From Clostridiales bacterium (lineage in GTDB: Bacteria; Bacillota; Clostridia; Oscillospirales; Oscillospiraceae): DNA of 40,871 bases. The stretch covers positions 1-40,871 of the forward strand of contig SFPN01000016.1 of NCBI GenBank assembly GCA_004551945.1. Reading direction: 5' to 3'. The stretch's first letter is position 1; the number at the start of each line of letters is the position of its first letter. A model generated the notes under the pieces. It did no database searches, was not told the origin of the DNA, and saw only the letters and a list, made by a program, of their open reading frames with translations. Of the stretch, positions 23,580 to 30,725 are shown piece by piece. The position numbers and the translations under genes were made by a program.

Positions 23580-24825
23580 AACCTTCGGCGCGAAGGTGGG
23601 CCAGCTGGCCCAGACCGACCCGGAGAAGGCCCGTCGGCTCCTTCTGCTGGGCTTCCGGGCCAACGGCCAAAAGGTCCGGCTCTTTCCCGGCACCCGGCCC
23701 CGCTCCGGCCAGCTGCTCTTTCAGCAGGTCAACCAATCCATCATCCGCTGCCTGGCCCGGCCGGAGCAGAACGTGATGGTGAGCCTCTTCACCCCCTGCG
23801 AGATGCTGCTGAACCAGGGGCTGAACCCCTATTCCTGCGAGGCCTTTTCCAGCTACCTGTCCGGCTCCATGGCTGAGGCCCCCTTTCTCCGCCGGGCGGA
23901 GGAGGAGGGCATTCCCACCTCCCTGTGTTCCTACCACAAGGTTTTCATCGGAGCCGCCCAGAGCGGGCTCATGCCCCGGCCCCGGTTTATCCTGAGCACC
24001 TCCCTGGCCTGCGACGCCAACGCCCTCACCTTCCGGTATCTGTCCCAGCTTTACGACGTGCCCCACTTCTCCCTTGACGTGCCCTACGAGCAGACGGAGC
24101 AGGCGGTGGACTATGTGGCCGGGCAGCTGCGGAGGATGGGCGAGTGGATCCAGGTCCAGACCGGCATTCCCGTGGACGAGGCCAAGCTGGTCCAGACGGT
24201 TGCCCGAAGCCAGCGGACCATGGCCCGGTACCAGCAGGTGCTGACCAACCGGGCGGGCAAACAGATTCTGGGGGATCTCACCGACGAGCTGCTGCGCACC
24301 GCCAGCCTCCACTTCCTCTTAGGCTCGAAAGAGAGCGAAGCCATGGTGGACCAGCTCTACCGGGAGGTCTGCTCCGCGCCCCCCGCCCAGGGCCCCCAGC
24401 TGCTGTGGCTCCACACCACCCCCTACTGGGTGCCCCCCCTCCGGGCGCTGTTCAACCGCAACCCCAAGGTCCAGATTGCCGCCTCGGACATGAGCTACGA
24501 GGGCATTGTGGAGGCCGACCCCAACAAGCCCTACGACGCCATGGCCCGCCGGCTGGTGTTCTCCCCCTTCAACGGCCCGGTGAATCGGCGCATCCAGCGG
24601 GCGCTGGAGGTGGCCAAGCAGGTAAACGCCGACGGCGCGGTGTGGTTCTGCCACTGGGGCTGCAAGCACACCCTGGGAGGGGCACAGCTGGCCAAAAAGC
24701 ACTTTGAGGCCGCGGGCCTGCCCACCCTTCTGCTGGACGGGGACAGCTGCGACCGGGGCTTCGGCGGGGAGGGCCAGGCGGCCACCCGCATGGAGGCCTT
24801 TCTGGAGCTGCTCTCCGCCCGATAA
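23566..24825 (+). CDS. HgdB-like 2-hydroxyacyl-CoA dehydratase / double-cubane reductase subunit
   Basis: Protein of 419 residues in the HgdB/BcrC/FldC family of iron-sulfur reductases. Family features: FTPCEMLLNQGLNPYSCEAF (Cys 78 and 91), CSYHK (Cys 121), LACDANA (Cys 149), the late WFCHWGCKHTLGG segment and the closing DGDSCDRGFGGEGQAATRMEAF region. These cysteines are the likely cluster ligands. Members either dehydrate 2-hydroxyacyl-CoA or, as in the double-cubane cluster proteins and E. coli YjiM, reduce other substrates. No CoA-transferase or acyl-CoA gene is adjacent, so the substrate is unknown. AAAGGAG precedes the ATG. The activase needed to charge it is encoded next. Confidence 0.88.
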   Translation: MNVIETFGAKVGQLAQTDPEKARRLLLLGFRANGQKVRLFPGTRPRSGQLLFQQVNQSIIRCLARPEQNVMVSLFTPCEMLLNQGLNPYSCEAFSSYLSGSMAEAPFLRRAEEEGIPTSLCSYHKVFIGAAQSGLMPRPRFILSTSLACDANALTFRYLSQLYDVPHFSLDVPYEQTEQAVDYVAGQLRRMGEWIQVQTGIPVDEAKLVQTVARSQRTMARYQQVLTNRAGKQILGDLTDELLRTASLHFLLGSKESEAMVDQLYREVCSAPPAQGPQLLWLHTTPYWVPPLRALFNRNPKVQIAASDMSYEGIVEADPNKPYDAMARRLVFSPFNGPVNRRIQRALEVAKQVNADGAVWFCHWGCKHTLGGAQLAKKHFEAAGLPTLLLDGDSCDRGFGGEGQAATRMEAFLELLSAR

Positions 24826-24846
24826 CCCCACTGGGAGGTCTTTTCT

Positions 24847-26496
24847 ATGAATCCAACCTGCTATGTCTGCAAATATACCCCCACCGAGCTGCTGTCTGCC
24901 TACGGCGGACAGCCCCTGCTGCTGGACCAGGCCCCGGAGAACTTTGAGCGGTCCGATCAGGTGGCCCACCCCAACCTGTGCGGCTTCGGCAAGTCCATCA
25001 TCCAGGCGGTGCTGGCCGGCCAGGTGAAGGAGCTGGTCCTGGTGAACTGCTGCGACTCCATCCGCAGCGTCTATGATGTGCTGAAGGAGTCCGGCCAGCT
25101 GGACTTTCTCTACATGCTGGACCTGCTCCACCACCAGGACGGCTGCTCCGTGGACCACGCCAAGGGTCAGCTGATGGCTCTGGCGGAAGCCTACGGCCAG
25201 TACAAGGGGACAACCTTTGACAAAGCCGCCTTTTTCGCCGCCTTTGCCGGTCAGGACCGGCCCAAGGGGCCCTACATCGCCGTTCTGGGGGCTCACATGG
25301 GGAAGGAGCTCTTCTCCATGACCCAATCCCTGATGCCCCTGCCCGCGGAAAACGGCACCTGTGCCAACAACCGCAACCCGGCAGCCCCGGAGGATGCCGG
25401 GGACTTTGACGCCCTCATGGAGGGCTATGCCCGGTCCCTGCTGGGGCAGCTGCCCTGTATGCGCATGGCGGACACCGCCGCACGGAAAACCCTGTACAAC
25501 GACCCCAGCCTGGCGGGGGTGGTCTACCACACCATCAAGTTCTGCGACTACTACGGCTTTGAGTATGCCGGGCTCAAGGATCAGATCTCCGTCCCCCTGC
25601 TGAAGCTGGAGTCCGACGGCACCCGCCAGAGCCAGGAGCAGCTGCGCACCCGTTTGGAGGCCTTTGCCGAGGGGCTCCAGCCCCCTGACTCCGCCGGAGA
25701 GGAGAAACGCGCCCCTTCGGGCCGGGGGTACTTCGCCGGCATCGACAGCGGCTCCACCACCACCGACGTGGTGATCCTAGACCAGGACAAGCAGGTCCTG
25801 GCCAAGGTGATCCTCCCCACCGGGGCAGGAGCCACCGGCGGGGCTGCCCGGGCTTTGGACCAGGCGCTGGCCCAGGCGGGGCTGAAAAAGAGCGATTTGA
25901 CCGCCACCGTTACCACCGGCTACGGCCGGTCCGTGATCCACGGAGGGGATAAGTCCATCACCGAGATCACCTGCCACGCCAAGGGGGCCCACTTCCTAAA
26001 CCCCGCTGTGCGCACCGTGGTCGACATTGGCGGCCAGGACAGCAAGGTAATCCGCCTGGACGAGAACGGCGGGGTGGCCAACTTCGTCATGAACGACAAG
26101 TGTGCCGCCGGCACCGGACGCTTCCTGGAGATGATGGCCCGCACCCTGGAGCTCTCCCTGGAGGAGATCAGCACCATCGGCCTGTCCTGGAAGGAGGACA
26201 TCACCATTTCCTCCATGTGCACCGTCTTTGCCGACTCGGAGGTGGTCTCTCTGGTGGCCCAGAACAAGGCCCTGCCGGATATCGTCCACGGTCTGAACCG
26301 ATCTGTGGCTGCCCGGGCCGCCGCTCTGTTCCGTCGGGTCAAGGGCGGGCCCGTGTGCATGATGACCGGGGGTGTGGCCCGCAACGCCGGGGTGGTCTCC
26401 GCCCTGGAGGAGGCTCTGGGGCTGCCCCTGTTTATCCACGAGGACTCCCAGCTCTGCGGGGCCCTGGGCGCCGCTCTGTTTGCCCTGGAGATGTAA
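24847..26496 (+). CDS. Dehydratase/reductase subunit fused to its ATP-driven activase
   Basis: Fusion of 549 residues. Residues 1 to about 285 resemble a HgdA/HgdB-type subunit, with Cys 5, 8, 45, 68, 69 and 100 and the later KFCDYYGF segment. After a polar linker, residues from about 294 form a BadF/BadG/HgdC ASKHA ATPase: GIDSGSTTTDVVI (phosphate 1), TTGYGR, VVDIGGQDSKVI (phosphate 2) and MTGGVARN. Cys 419 (KCAAGTGRF) and Cys 458 (MCTVFADSEV) match the pair that holds the [4Fe-4S] cluster at the HgdC dimer interface, and their 39-residue spacing agrees with the HgdC pair as I recall it. The activase hydrolyses ATP to deliver a low-potential electron. GGGAGGTC precedes the ATG. Together with the upstream gene it makes a two-gene system. 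Confidence 0.9.
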   Translation: MNPTCYVCKYTPTELLSAYGGQPLLLDQAPENFERSDQVAHPNLCGFGKSIIQAVLAGQVKELVLVNCCDSIRSVYDVLKESGQLDFLYMLDLLHHQDGCSVDHAKGQLMALAEAYGQYKGTTFDKAAFFAAFAGQDRPKGPYIAVLGAHMGKELFSMTQSLMPLPAENGTCANNRNPAAPEDAGDFDALMEGYARSLLGQLPCMRMADTAARKTLYNDPSLAGVVYHTIKFCDYYGFEYAGLKDQISVPLLKLESDGTRQSQEQLRTRLEAFAEGLQPPDSAGEEKRAPSGRGYFAGIDSGSTTTDVVILDQDKQVLAKVILPTGAGATGGAARALDQALAQAGLKKSDLTATVTTGYGRSVIHGGDKSITEITCHAKGAHFLNPAVRTVVDIGGQDSKVIRLDENGGVANFVMNDKCAAGTGRFLEMMARTLELSLEEISTIGLSWKEDITISSMCTVFADSEVVSLVAQNKALPDIVHGLNRSVAARAAALFRRVKGGPVCMMTGGVARNAGVVSALEEALGLPLFIHEDSQLCGALGAALFALEM

Positions 26497-26506
26497 ACAT
26501 CTATAT

Positions 26507-26553
26507 AGTCAGGGGGAGTCCCCTTTAATCGCGGTCTCCCCCTTGACTTTTCT
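26507..26553 (+). terminator. Terminator after the reductase gene run, overlapping the next promoter
   Basis: AGTCAGGGGGAG (26507-26518) pairs, with one bulge, with CTCCCCCTTGACT (26536-26548), followed by TTTCTTT. The last six bases of the right arm are the -35 of the marR promoter. Confidence 0.65.
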
Positions 26554-26589
26554 TTCCAAAGCTGGTATCATATCTAACAAAGTTAGCTT
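26543..26589 (+). promoter_or_regulatory. Promoter and operator of the first citrate-synthase-region MarR gene
   Basis: TTGACT (26543-26548), 17-bp spacer, TATCAT (26566-26571). Immediately downstream the palindrome CTAAC-AAA-GTTAG (26574-26586) begins the 16-mer CTAACAAAGTTAGCTT (26574-26589), which recurs inverted before the second regulator gene. It is placed to block transcription start and is a likely MarR operator. Confidence 0.7.
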
Positions 26590-26617
26590 CAAAATCAACC
26601 GGAGGAGTGTGGTCGCC

Positions 26618-27046
26618 ATGACCCAGGATTACGACGAATTGGCCAAAGAGCTTTTGTCCCTGAATCTCAACATGCTCCATGTGCCCGCCAAGCGGAAGAT
26701 CGGAAAAATGGCCCAGGGCGAGGTGTTCGTCCTCAACTACCTGGCCACCCACCAGCAGTCTGCCCACCCGGGGGAGCTGAGCAAGAGTATGGTTGTCAGT
26801 TCCGCCCGGATCGCCGCCCTGCTGGGTCGGATGGAGGAAAAGCAGCTGATCTCCCGCACCCAGGACCCCCTGAACAACCGGCAGGTGATCGTCACCCTTC
26901 TGCCCGCCGGACAGGCCGTCATTGACCGGATTCGGGCCGAGGTTCTGGCCGCCGCCGCCCGCATGCTGGAGCGACTGGGGCCGGAGGACGCCCGGGAGTA
27001 CCTGCGGATTCAGAGAAAGATCCTCTCCAACTCTGTGTCTGCCTGA
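26618..27046 (+). CDS. MarR family transcriptional regulator
   Basis: Protein of 142 residues. The winged helix lies in HPGELSKSMVVSSARIAALLGRMEEKQLISRTQ and the wing in DPLNNRQVIVTLLPAG. The frame is open from 26372, but GGAGGAG at 26601-26607 places the start at the ATG 26618. It has its own promoter with an operator-like palindrome over the start site and is followed by a strong terminator, after which the same 16-bp sequence appears inverted in front of a second regulator gene and citrate synthase. Autoregulation plus control of the downstream pair is the simplest reading. Confidence 0.9.
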   Translation: MTQDYDELAKELLSLNLNMLHVPAKRKIGKMAQGEVFVLNYLATHQQSAHPGELSKSMVVSSARIAALLGRMEEKQLISRTQDPLNNRQVIVTLLPAGQAVIDRIRAEVLAAAARMLERLGPEDAREYLRIQRKILSNSVSA

Positions 27047-27073
27047 GGCAGAGGCAATAGTATCCATGGACCG

Positions 27074-27109
27074 AAAAAAGCTGCGCTGGCTCCGGCCAGC
27101 AGCTTTTTT
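27074..27109 (+). terminator. Terminator after the first MarR gene
   Basis: AAAAAAGCTG (27074-27083) pairs with CAGCTTTTTT (27100-27109), with an inner CTGGC/GCCAG stem separated by a small bulge, ending in six Ts. Confidence 0.85.
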
Positions 27110-27116
27110 CCCAGAA

Positions 27117-27132
27117 AAGCTAACTTTGTTAG
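27117..27132 (+). promoter_or_regulatory. Second copy of the MarR operator-like 16-mer
   Basis: AAGCTAACTTTGTTAG is the exact reverse complement of 26574-26589. It lies 31 bp before the second regulator gene and 8 bp after the terminator. I do not see a clear -10/-35 for this unit; transcription may start here or depend on read-through. Confidence 0.65.
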
Positions 27133-27162
27133 TTCGACATTTTGCGCAAAGAGGTGATCCCC

Positions 27163-27645
27163 ATGACTGAACTCGATCGTTCCAACCCTCTCCGTCTGAC
27201 TTCCAACGCGGGAAAGCTCCTGGCCTCTCAGACCATCCAGCACCTGTTTCAGACGATGTCCCCTGCCGACTACGTCCTCATGTGGATGCTGGCCAAGCAC
27301 ACCCACGACACCGGCAGTGAAAAGTTTTACCTGAAGGACCTGGCCCAGGATCTTCAGCTCCCCATGCCTCAGGTCTCCAAAATCGCCAAGAACCTCCAGA
27401 GCAAGGGCCTGGTCCTGTGGACCCACGACGGTCTGGGCCAGGAGGGCACCTATCTCCAGCTCACCGAGTCCGCCATGGACTGCGCCCTGGAACAGCGGCA
27501 GCGGCTGTCCGGCTTCATCCACCGGGTGGTGGATGCGTTCGGTCAGGAACGATTCGTCCGTCTGCTGGGGGATATCGTCCAGCTGGAGGAAGTCATGAAC
27601 CAGCAGGCCCAGGAGGAAGGAGGTCCCCATGCCGTTGAACCTTGA
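27163..27645 (+). CDS. MarR-like winged-helix protein preceding citrate synthase
   Basis: Protein of 160 residues. LKDLAQDLQLPMPQVSKIAKNLQSKGLVLWTHDGLGQEGTYLQLTE has the helix-turn-helix and wing layout of MarR regulators; the N-terminal helix differs from the other two MarR proteins in the window. AAAGAGGTG before the ATG at 27163 sets the start; a TTG seven codons upstream is less likely. Its 3' end overlaps the citrate synthase gene by 17 bp, which makes translational coupling and a shared function likely. The ligand is unknown; an acyl-CoA or organic acid would fit the neighbour but is only a guess. Confidence 0.82.
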   Translation: MTELDRSNPLRLTSNAGKLLASQTIQHLFQTMSPADYVLMWMLAKHTHDTGSEKFYLKDLAQDLQLPMPQVSKIAKNLQSKGLVLWTHDGLGQEGTYLQLTESAMDCALEQRQRLSGFIHRVVDAFGQERFVRLLGDIVQLEEVMNQQAQEEGGPHAVEP

Positions 27646-28948
27646 AGACTATGCCGCCCGCCAGCAGGCCCTGTGCGAGGTAAACGACGCCATCCCTGAC
27701 GCCCTGTTTCAGGAGTACGGAGTCAACCGGGGTCTCCGGGACCACAACGGCGTAGGCGTTCTCACGGGGCTGACCCGGATTTCCAACATCGTCTCCTTCC
27801 GTCTGGAGAAAGGCAAGCGGGTCCCCTGCGAGGGTCAGCTGTACTACCGGGGTCAGAATGTGAAGGATCTGATCGCCAATCTGAGCCCCGACAAGTTTGG
27901 CTTTGAGCGGGTAGCCTACCTGCTCCTCTTCGGCCAGCTGCCCGACAAGCAGCAGGAGGAGGAATTTACCGCCATCCTGGGCAGCTGCCGGACCCTCCCC
28001 ACCAACTTCACCCGGGACGTGATCATGAAGGCCCCCTCTAAGGACATCATGAACTCCATGACCCGGAGCGTGCTCACCCTGGCAAACTACGACAGCCAGG
28101 CCGAGCCCGGAGGGCTGGACAACAGCATCCGCCAGTGCATTCGTTTGATTGCGGAGTTTCCCATGCTGGCCGTGTACGGCTACCACGCCTACAACCACTA
28201 TGAAAACGACCAGAGCATGTACATCCACCGGCCGGACCCGACCCTCTCCACGGCGGAGAACATTTTGCAGATGCTCCGCCCCGACCGGTCCTACACCAAG
28301 ATGGAGGCCAAGGCCCTGGATACCGCCCTCATCCTTCACATGGAGCACGGCGGGGGCAACAACTCCACCTTCACCACCCGGGTGGTGACCTCCTCCGGGT
28401 CGGACACCTACGCCACCATGGCCGCTGCCCTGTCCTCTCTGAAGGGGCCCCGCCACGGCGGCGCCAACCTGAAGGTCATTCAGATGATGCGGGATTTGAA
28501 GGAGCACATCCCCTCCCTCACGGACAAGGACGCCACCGAGGACTACCTGCGCAAGCTCCTGAACAAACAGGCCTTTGACCGCAGCGGCCTGATCTACGGC
28601 ATGGGTCACGCGGTCTACTCCATCTCCGACCCCCGGGAGCAGGTGCTCCGGTCCTTCGTGAAGGACCTGGCCCTGGAGAAGGGCCGCCGGGACGACCTGA
28701 CCCTCTATGAAAACATCGAGGAGCTGGCTCCCAAGCTCATCGCCGAGTCCAGGCCCATTTACAAGGGTGTCAGCCCCAACGTGGACTTCTACAGCGGCTT
28801 TCTTTACGAACTGCTGGACATCCCCCTGGAGCTGTACACCCCCCTCTTCGCCATCGCCCGCATTGTGGGCTGGAGCGCCCACCGGATCGAGGAACTGGTG
28901 GGAATGGGCAAAATCATCAGACCCGCTTACATGAGCATCACCCGGTAA
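27629..28948 (+). CDS. Citrate synthase (citrate/2-methylcitrate synthase family)
   Basis: Cytosolic enzyme of 439 residues condensing acetyl-CoA and oxaloacetate to citrate. Family regions are clear: LYYRGQNVKDLI near the N terminus, the first catalytic His region LILHMEHGGGNNSTF, KGPRHGGAN, the second catalytic His region YGMGHAVYSISDPR and the Asp region SPNVDFYSGFLYELLDIP. It is the Si-type fold, not the Re-citrate synthase of some clostridia, which is unrelated. Methylcitrate synthase activity cannot be excluded, so no symbol is given. AAGGAGG lies inside the upstream regulator gene, whose end it overlaps. No aconitase or isocitrate dehydrogenase is adjacent. A bidirectional terminator follows. 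Confidence 0.93.
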   Translation: MPLNLEDYAARQQALCEVNDAIPDALFQEYGVNRGLRDHNGVGVLTGLTRISNIVSFRLEKGKRVPCEGQLYYRGQNVKDLIANLSPDKFGFERVAYLLLFGQLPDKQQEEEFTAILGSCRTLPTNFTRDVIMKAPSKDIMNSMTRSVLTLANYDSQAEPGGLDNSIRQCIRLIAEFPMLAVYGYHAYNHYENDQSMYIHRPDPTLSTAENILQMLRPDRSYTKMEAKALDTALILHMEHGGGNNSTFTTRVVTSSGSDTYATMAAALSSLKGPRHGGANLKVIQMMRDLKEHIPSLTDKDATEDYLRKLLNKQAFDRSGLIYGMGHAVYSISDPREQVLRSFVKDLALEKGRRDDLTLYENIEELAPKLIAESRPIYKGVSPNVDFYSGFLYELLDIPLELYTPLFAIARIVGWSAHRIEELVGMGKIIRPAYMSITR

Positions 28949-28952
28949 GCGG

Positions 28953-28987
28953 AAAAAAGCCTCCCTTTGGCAAAAGGGAGGTTTTTT
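28953..28987. terminator. Bidirectional terminator between citrate synthase and the MATE gene
   Basis: CCTCCCTTT (28960-28968) pairs with AAAGGGAGG (28973-28981), with A-run before and T-run after, serving both convergent genes. Confidence 0.9.
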
Positions 28988-29001
28988 GTTCTCTGATGAG
29001 G

Positions 29002-30381
29002 TTACGGTTCTCTTCCTTCTGGCAGGGTAACGAAGCTTCGCTTGATCCACCGGCCGCTGTGATAGTAGATTCCCAGCAGCAGGGCGCACAGCATCCAGCC
29101 CATGGGGTAACCCAAAGCCACCGGCAGGAGGGTGCCGAAGAGCCGGTAGGTAACGAAAAGATAAATCTGCCGGAACACCACGAAGGACAGGAGCATAATG
29201 ATCGTGGGCGTCCGGGCGTCTCCCGCGCCCCGAAGGACCCCGGCGTAAATCTGGTTGAAAGTGCCCACCAAGTAGAAGGGGGAGATCACCCGGATAAAGT
29301 ACACCCCGTAGGTGAGCACCGCCTCATCCTGGTTGAAGAAGGCGCACAGAGGCCGGGCCAAAACCATCAGAGGCACCAGGATCACCGCCGTGGACACGAT
29401 GCCCATAATCAAAGCCCACCGGGCCCCCTGCTTGGACCGCTCCCAGTTCCCGGCCCCCACGTTCTGACCCACAAAGGTGGTGGCCGCCACGGACAGGGTC
29501 ATCATGGGAAGCAGGGCGAAGGAGTCCAGCTTGTTGTAGGCCGCCCAGCCGGCCATGCAGGAGGAGTCAAACCGGTTGACATAGGACTGGACAAACACGT
29601 TGGAGAAGGAGGTCACTGCCAGCTGTAAGGCCGAGGGTACCCCCACCACAAAAATGTTCCGCAGGATGTGGGTATCCATGCCCATCCCCTGCCAGACGAT
29701 TTGGTAGCACCCGTCGGTGCGGGTGAGCACCGCCAGCACCAGAAGGGCGGAGACCGCCTGGCTGACTACCGTAGCCACCGCCGCCCCAGCGATGCCCCAC
29801 CGGAAGCCCGCCACAAAGAGCAGGTCCAGAACAGTATTGAGTCCGGCGGAGAACAGCAGGAAGTACAAAGGACGCTTGGAGTCCCCCACCGCCCGGAGGA
29901 TTCCTGAGCCCAGGTTATAGAGCATCAGCCCCGACACCCCGGCAAAGTAGATGCGCAGGTAGGTGGCCGCCTCCCCAAACACGTCCTCCGGGGTGGACAT
30001 GAACCGGAGCATGAAGGGGACCATCAGGACCCCCACGGCGGTGAACACCACGCACAGCAGCAGCACCAGCAGCAGGCTGGTCTGGACGGCCTTCCCCACC
30101 CGCTTTTCCTCCTGGGCCCCGTAAAGCTGGGAGATCACCACGCTGATGCCGGAGGACAGGCCCAGAAAAAGACCGATGAGGGTATTGATGACAGGATTGA
30201 CCGACCCCACCGCCGCCAGGGCCGCTTTGCCCACAAAGTTGCCCACCACAATGCTGTCCACGGCGTTATAAAACTGCTGAAAGAAGTTTCCCGCCAAAAG
30301 GGGCAGAGAGAACAGGAGAAGCTGCCGGAAAATGTTCCCCTCCGTCATGCGCATATCCGTTTGTTTCGCCAGAGACGCCAT
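29002..30381 (-). CDS. MATE family efflux transporter
   Basis: Membrane protein of 459 residues with twelve predicted helices. The N-terminal EGNIFRQLLLFSLPLLAGNFFQQFYNAVDSIVVGNFVG and the second-half QNVGAGNWERSKQGARWAL segment are characteristic of the clostridial DinF/NorM-like MATE branch. It would export cationic compounds or drugs using a sodium or proton gradient; the substrate is unknown. The gene is monocistronic; a minus-strand -35 TTGACA (complement of 30430-30435) lies about 50 bp upstream with a poor -10. Convergent with citrate synthase across a shared terminator. Confidence 0.92.
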   Translation of the reverse strand: MASLAKQTDMRMTEGNIFRQLLLFSLPLLAGNFFQQFYNAVDSIVVGNFVGKAALAAVGSVNPVINTLIGLFLGLSSGISVVISQLYGAQEEKRVGKAVQTSLLLVLLLCVVFTAVGVLMVPFMLRFMSTPEDVFGEAATYLRIYFAGVSGLMLYNLGSGILRAVGDSKRPLYFLLFSAGLNTVLDLLFVAGFRWGIAGAAVATVVSQAVSALLVLAVLTRTDGCYQIVWQGMGMDTHILRNIFVVGVPSALQLAVTSFSNVFVQSYVNRFDSSCMAGWAAYNKLDSFALLPMMTLSVAATTFVGQNVGAGNWERSKQGARWALIMGIVSTAVILVPLMVLARPLCAFFNQDEAVLTYGVYFIRVISPFYLVGTFNQIYAGVLRGAGDARTPTIIMLLSFVVFRQIYLFVTYRLFGTLLPVALGYPMGWMLCALLLGIYYHSGRWIKRSFVTLPEGREP

Positions 30382-30488
30382 GCCCTCTCCTCCTTGGTTT
30401 TCTGTGGGATAATTTCATTGTACACCTATTGTCAAATGGGCGAACAGCTTGGAGAATTACAGAAAAAAGTCTTGGAAACGTAAAGGAA

Positions 30489-30537
30489 TTGTAACATTTT
30501 CAGGTCTTTTTTTGTAACATGTTTTTGGTACTATAAT
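30489..30537 (+). promoter_or_regulatory. Distal promoter (P1) with direct repeats, upstream of the GTPase fusion
   Basis: Perfect TATAAT at 30532-30537; the -35 is poor. TTGTAACAT occurs twice, at 30489-30497 and 30512-30520, 23 bp apart on about the same helix face, and could bind an activator. A transcript from here meets a terminator at about 30586-30630. Confidence 0.5.
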
Positions 30538-30585
30538 CCTGCAAGAGTCAAGAAAGCTTCTTTTCATTTTTTAACCTTCGGAATA

Positions 30586-30630
30586 CGGGGTTGGCGAGTG
30601 GTTTCCGCCAACCCCGATTTTCCGTTTTGG
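30586..30630 (+). terminator. Leader terminator / attenuator upstream of the GTPase fusion
   Basis: CGGGGTTGGCG (30586-30596) pairs perfectly with CGCCAACCCCG (30606-30616), followed by ATTTTCCGTTTTGG. With P1 it would define an RNA of about 85 nt that ends before the gene, unless antitermination occurs. Confidence 0.6.
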
Positions 30631-30668
30631 GGCACTTCAAACCAGCCCTTCCCCTTGTTCTCCTTTTT

Positions 30669-30677
30669 TGCTATAAT
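30669..30677 (+). promoter_or_regulatory. Proximal extended -10 promoter (P2) of the GTPase fusion gene
   Basis: TGC-TATAAT at 30669-30677 is a perfect extended -10, with no good -35. It would start transcription about 45 nt before the ATG at 30726. Confidence 0.6.
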
Positions 30678-30725
30678 CTATTCAGATATTCTTCGACACC
30701 AAACCCCAAATTGAGGTAACCATAC

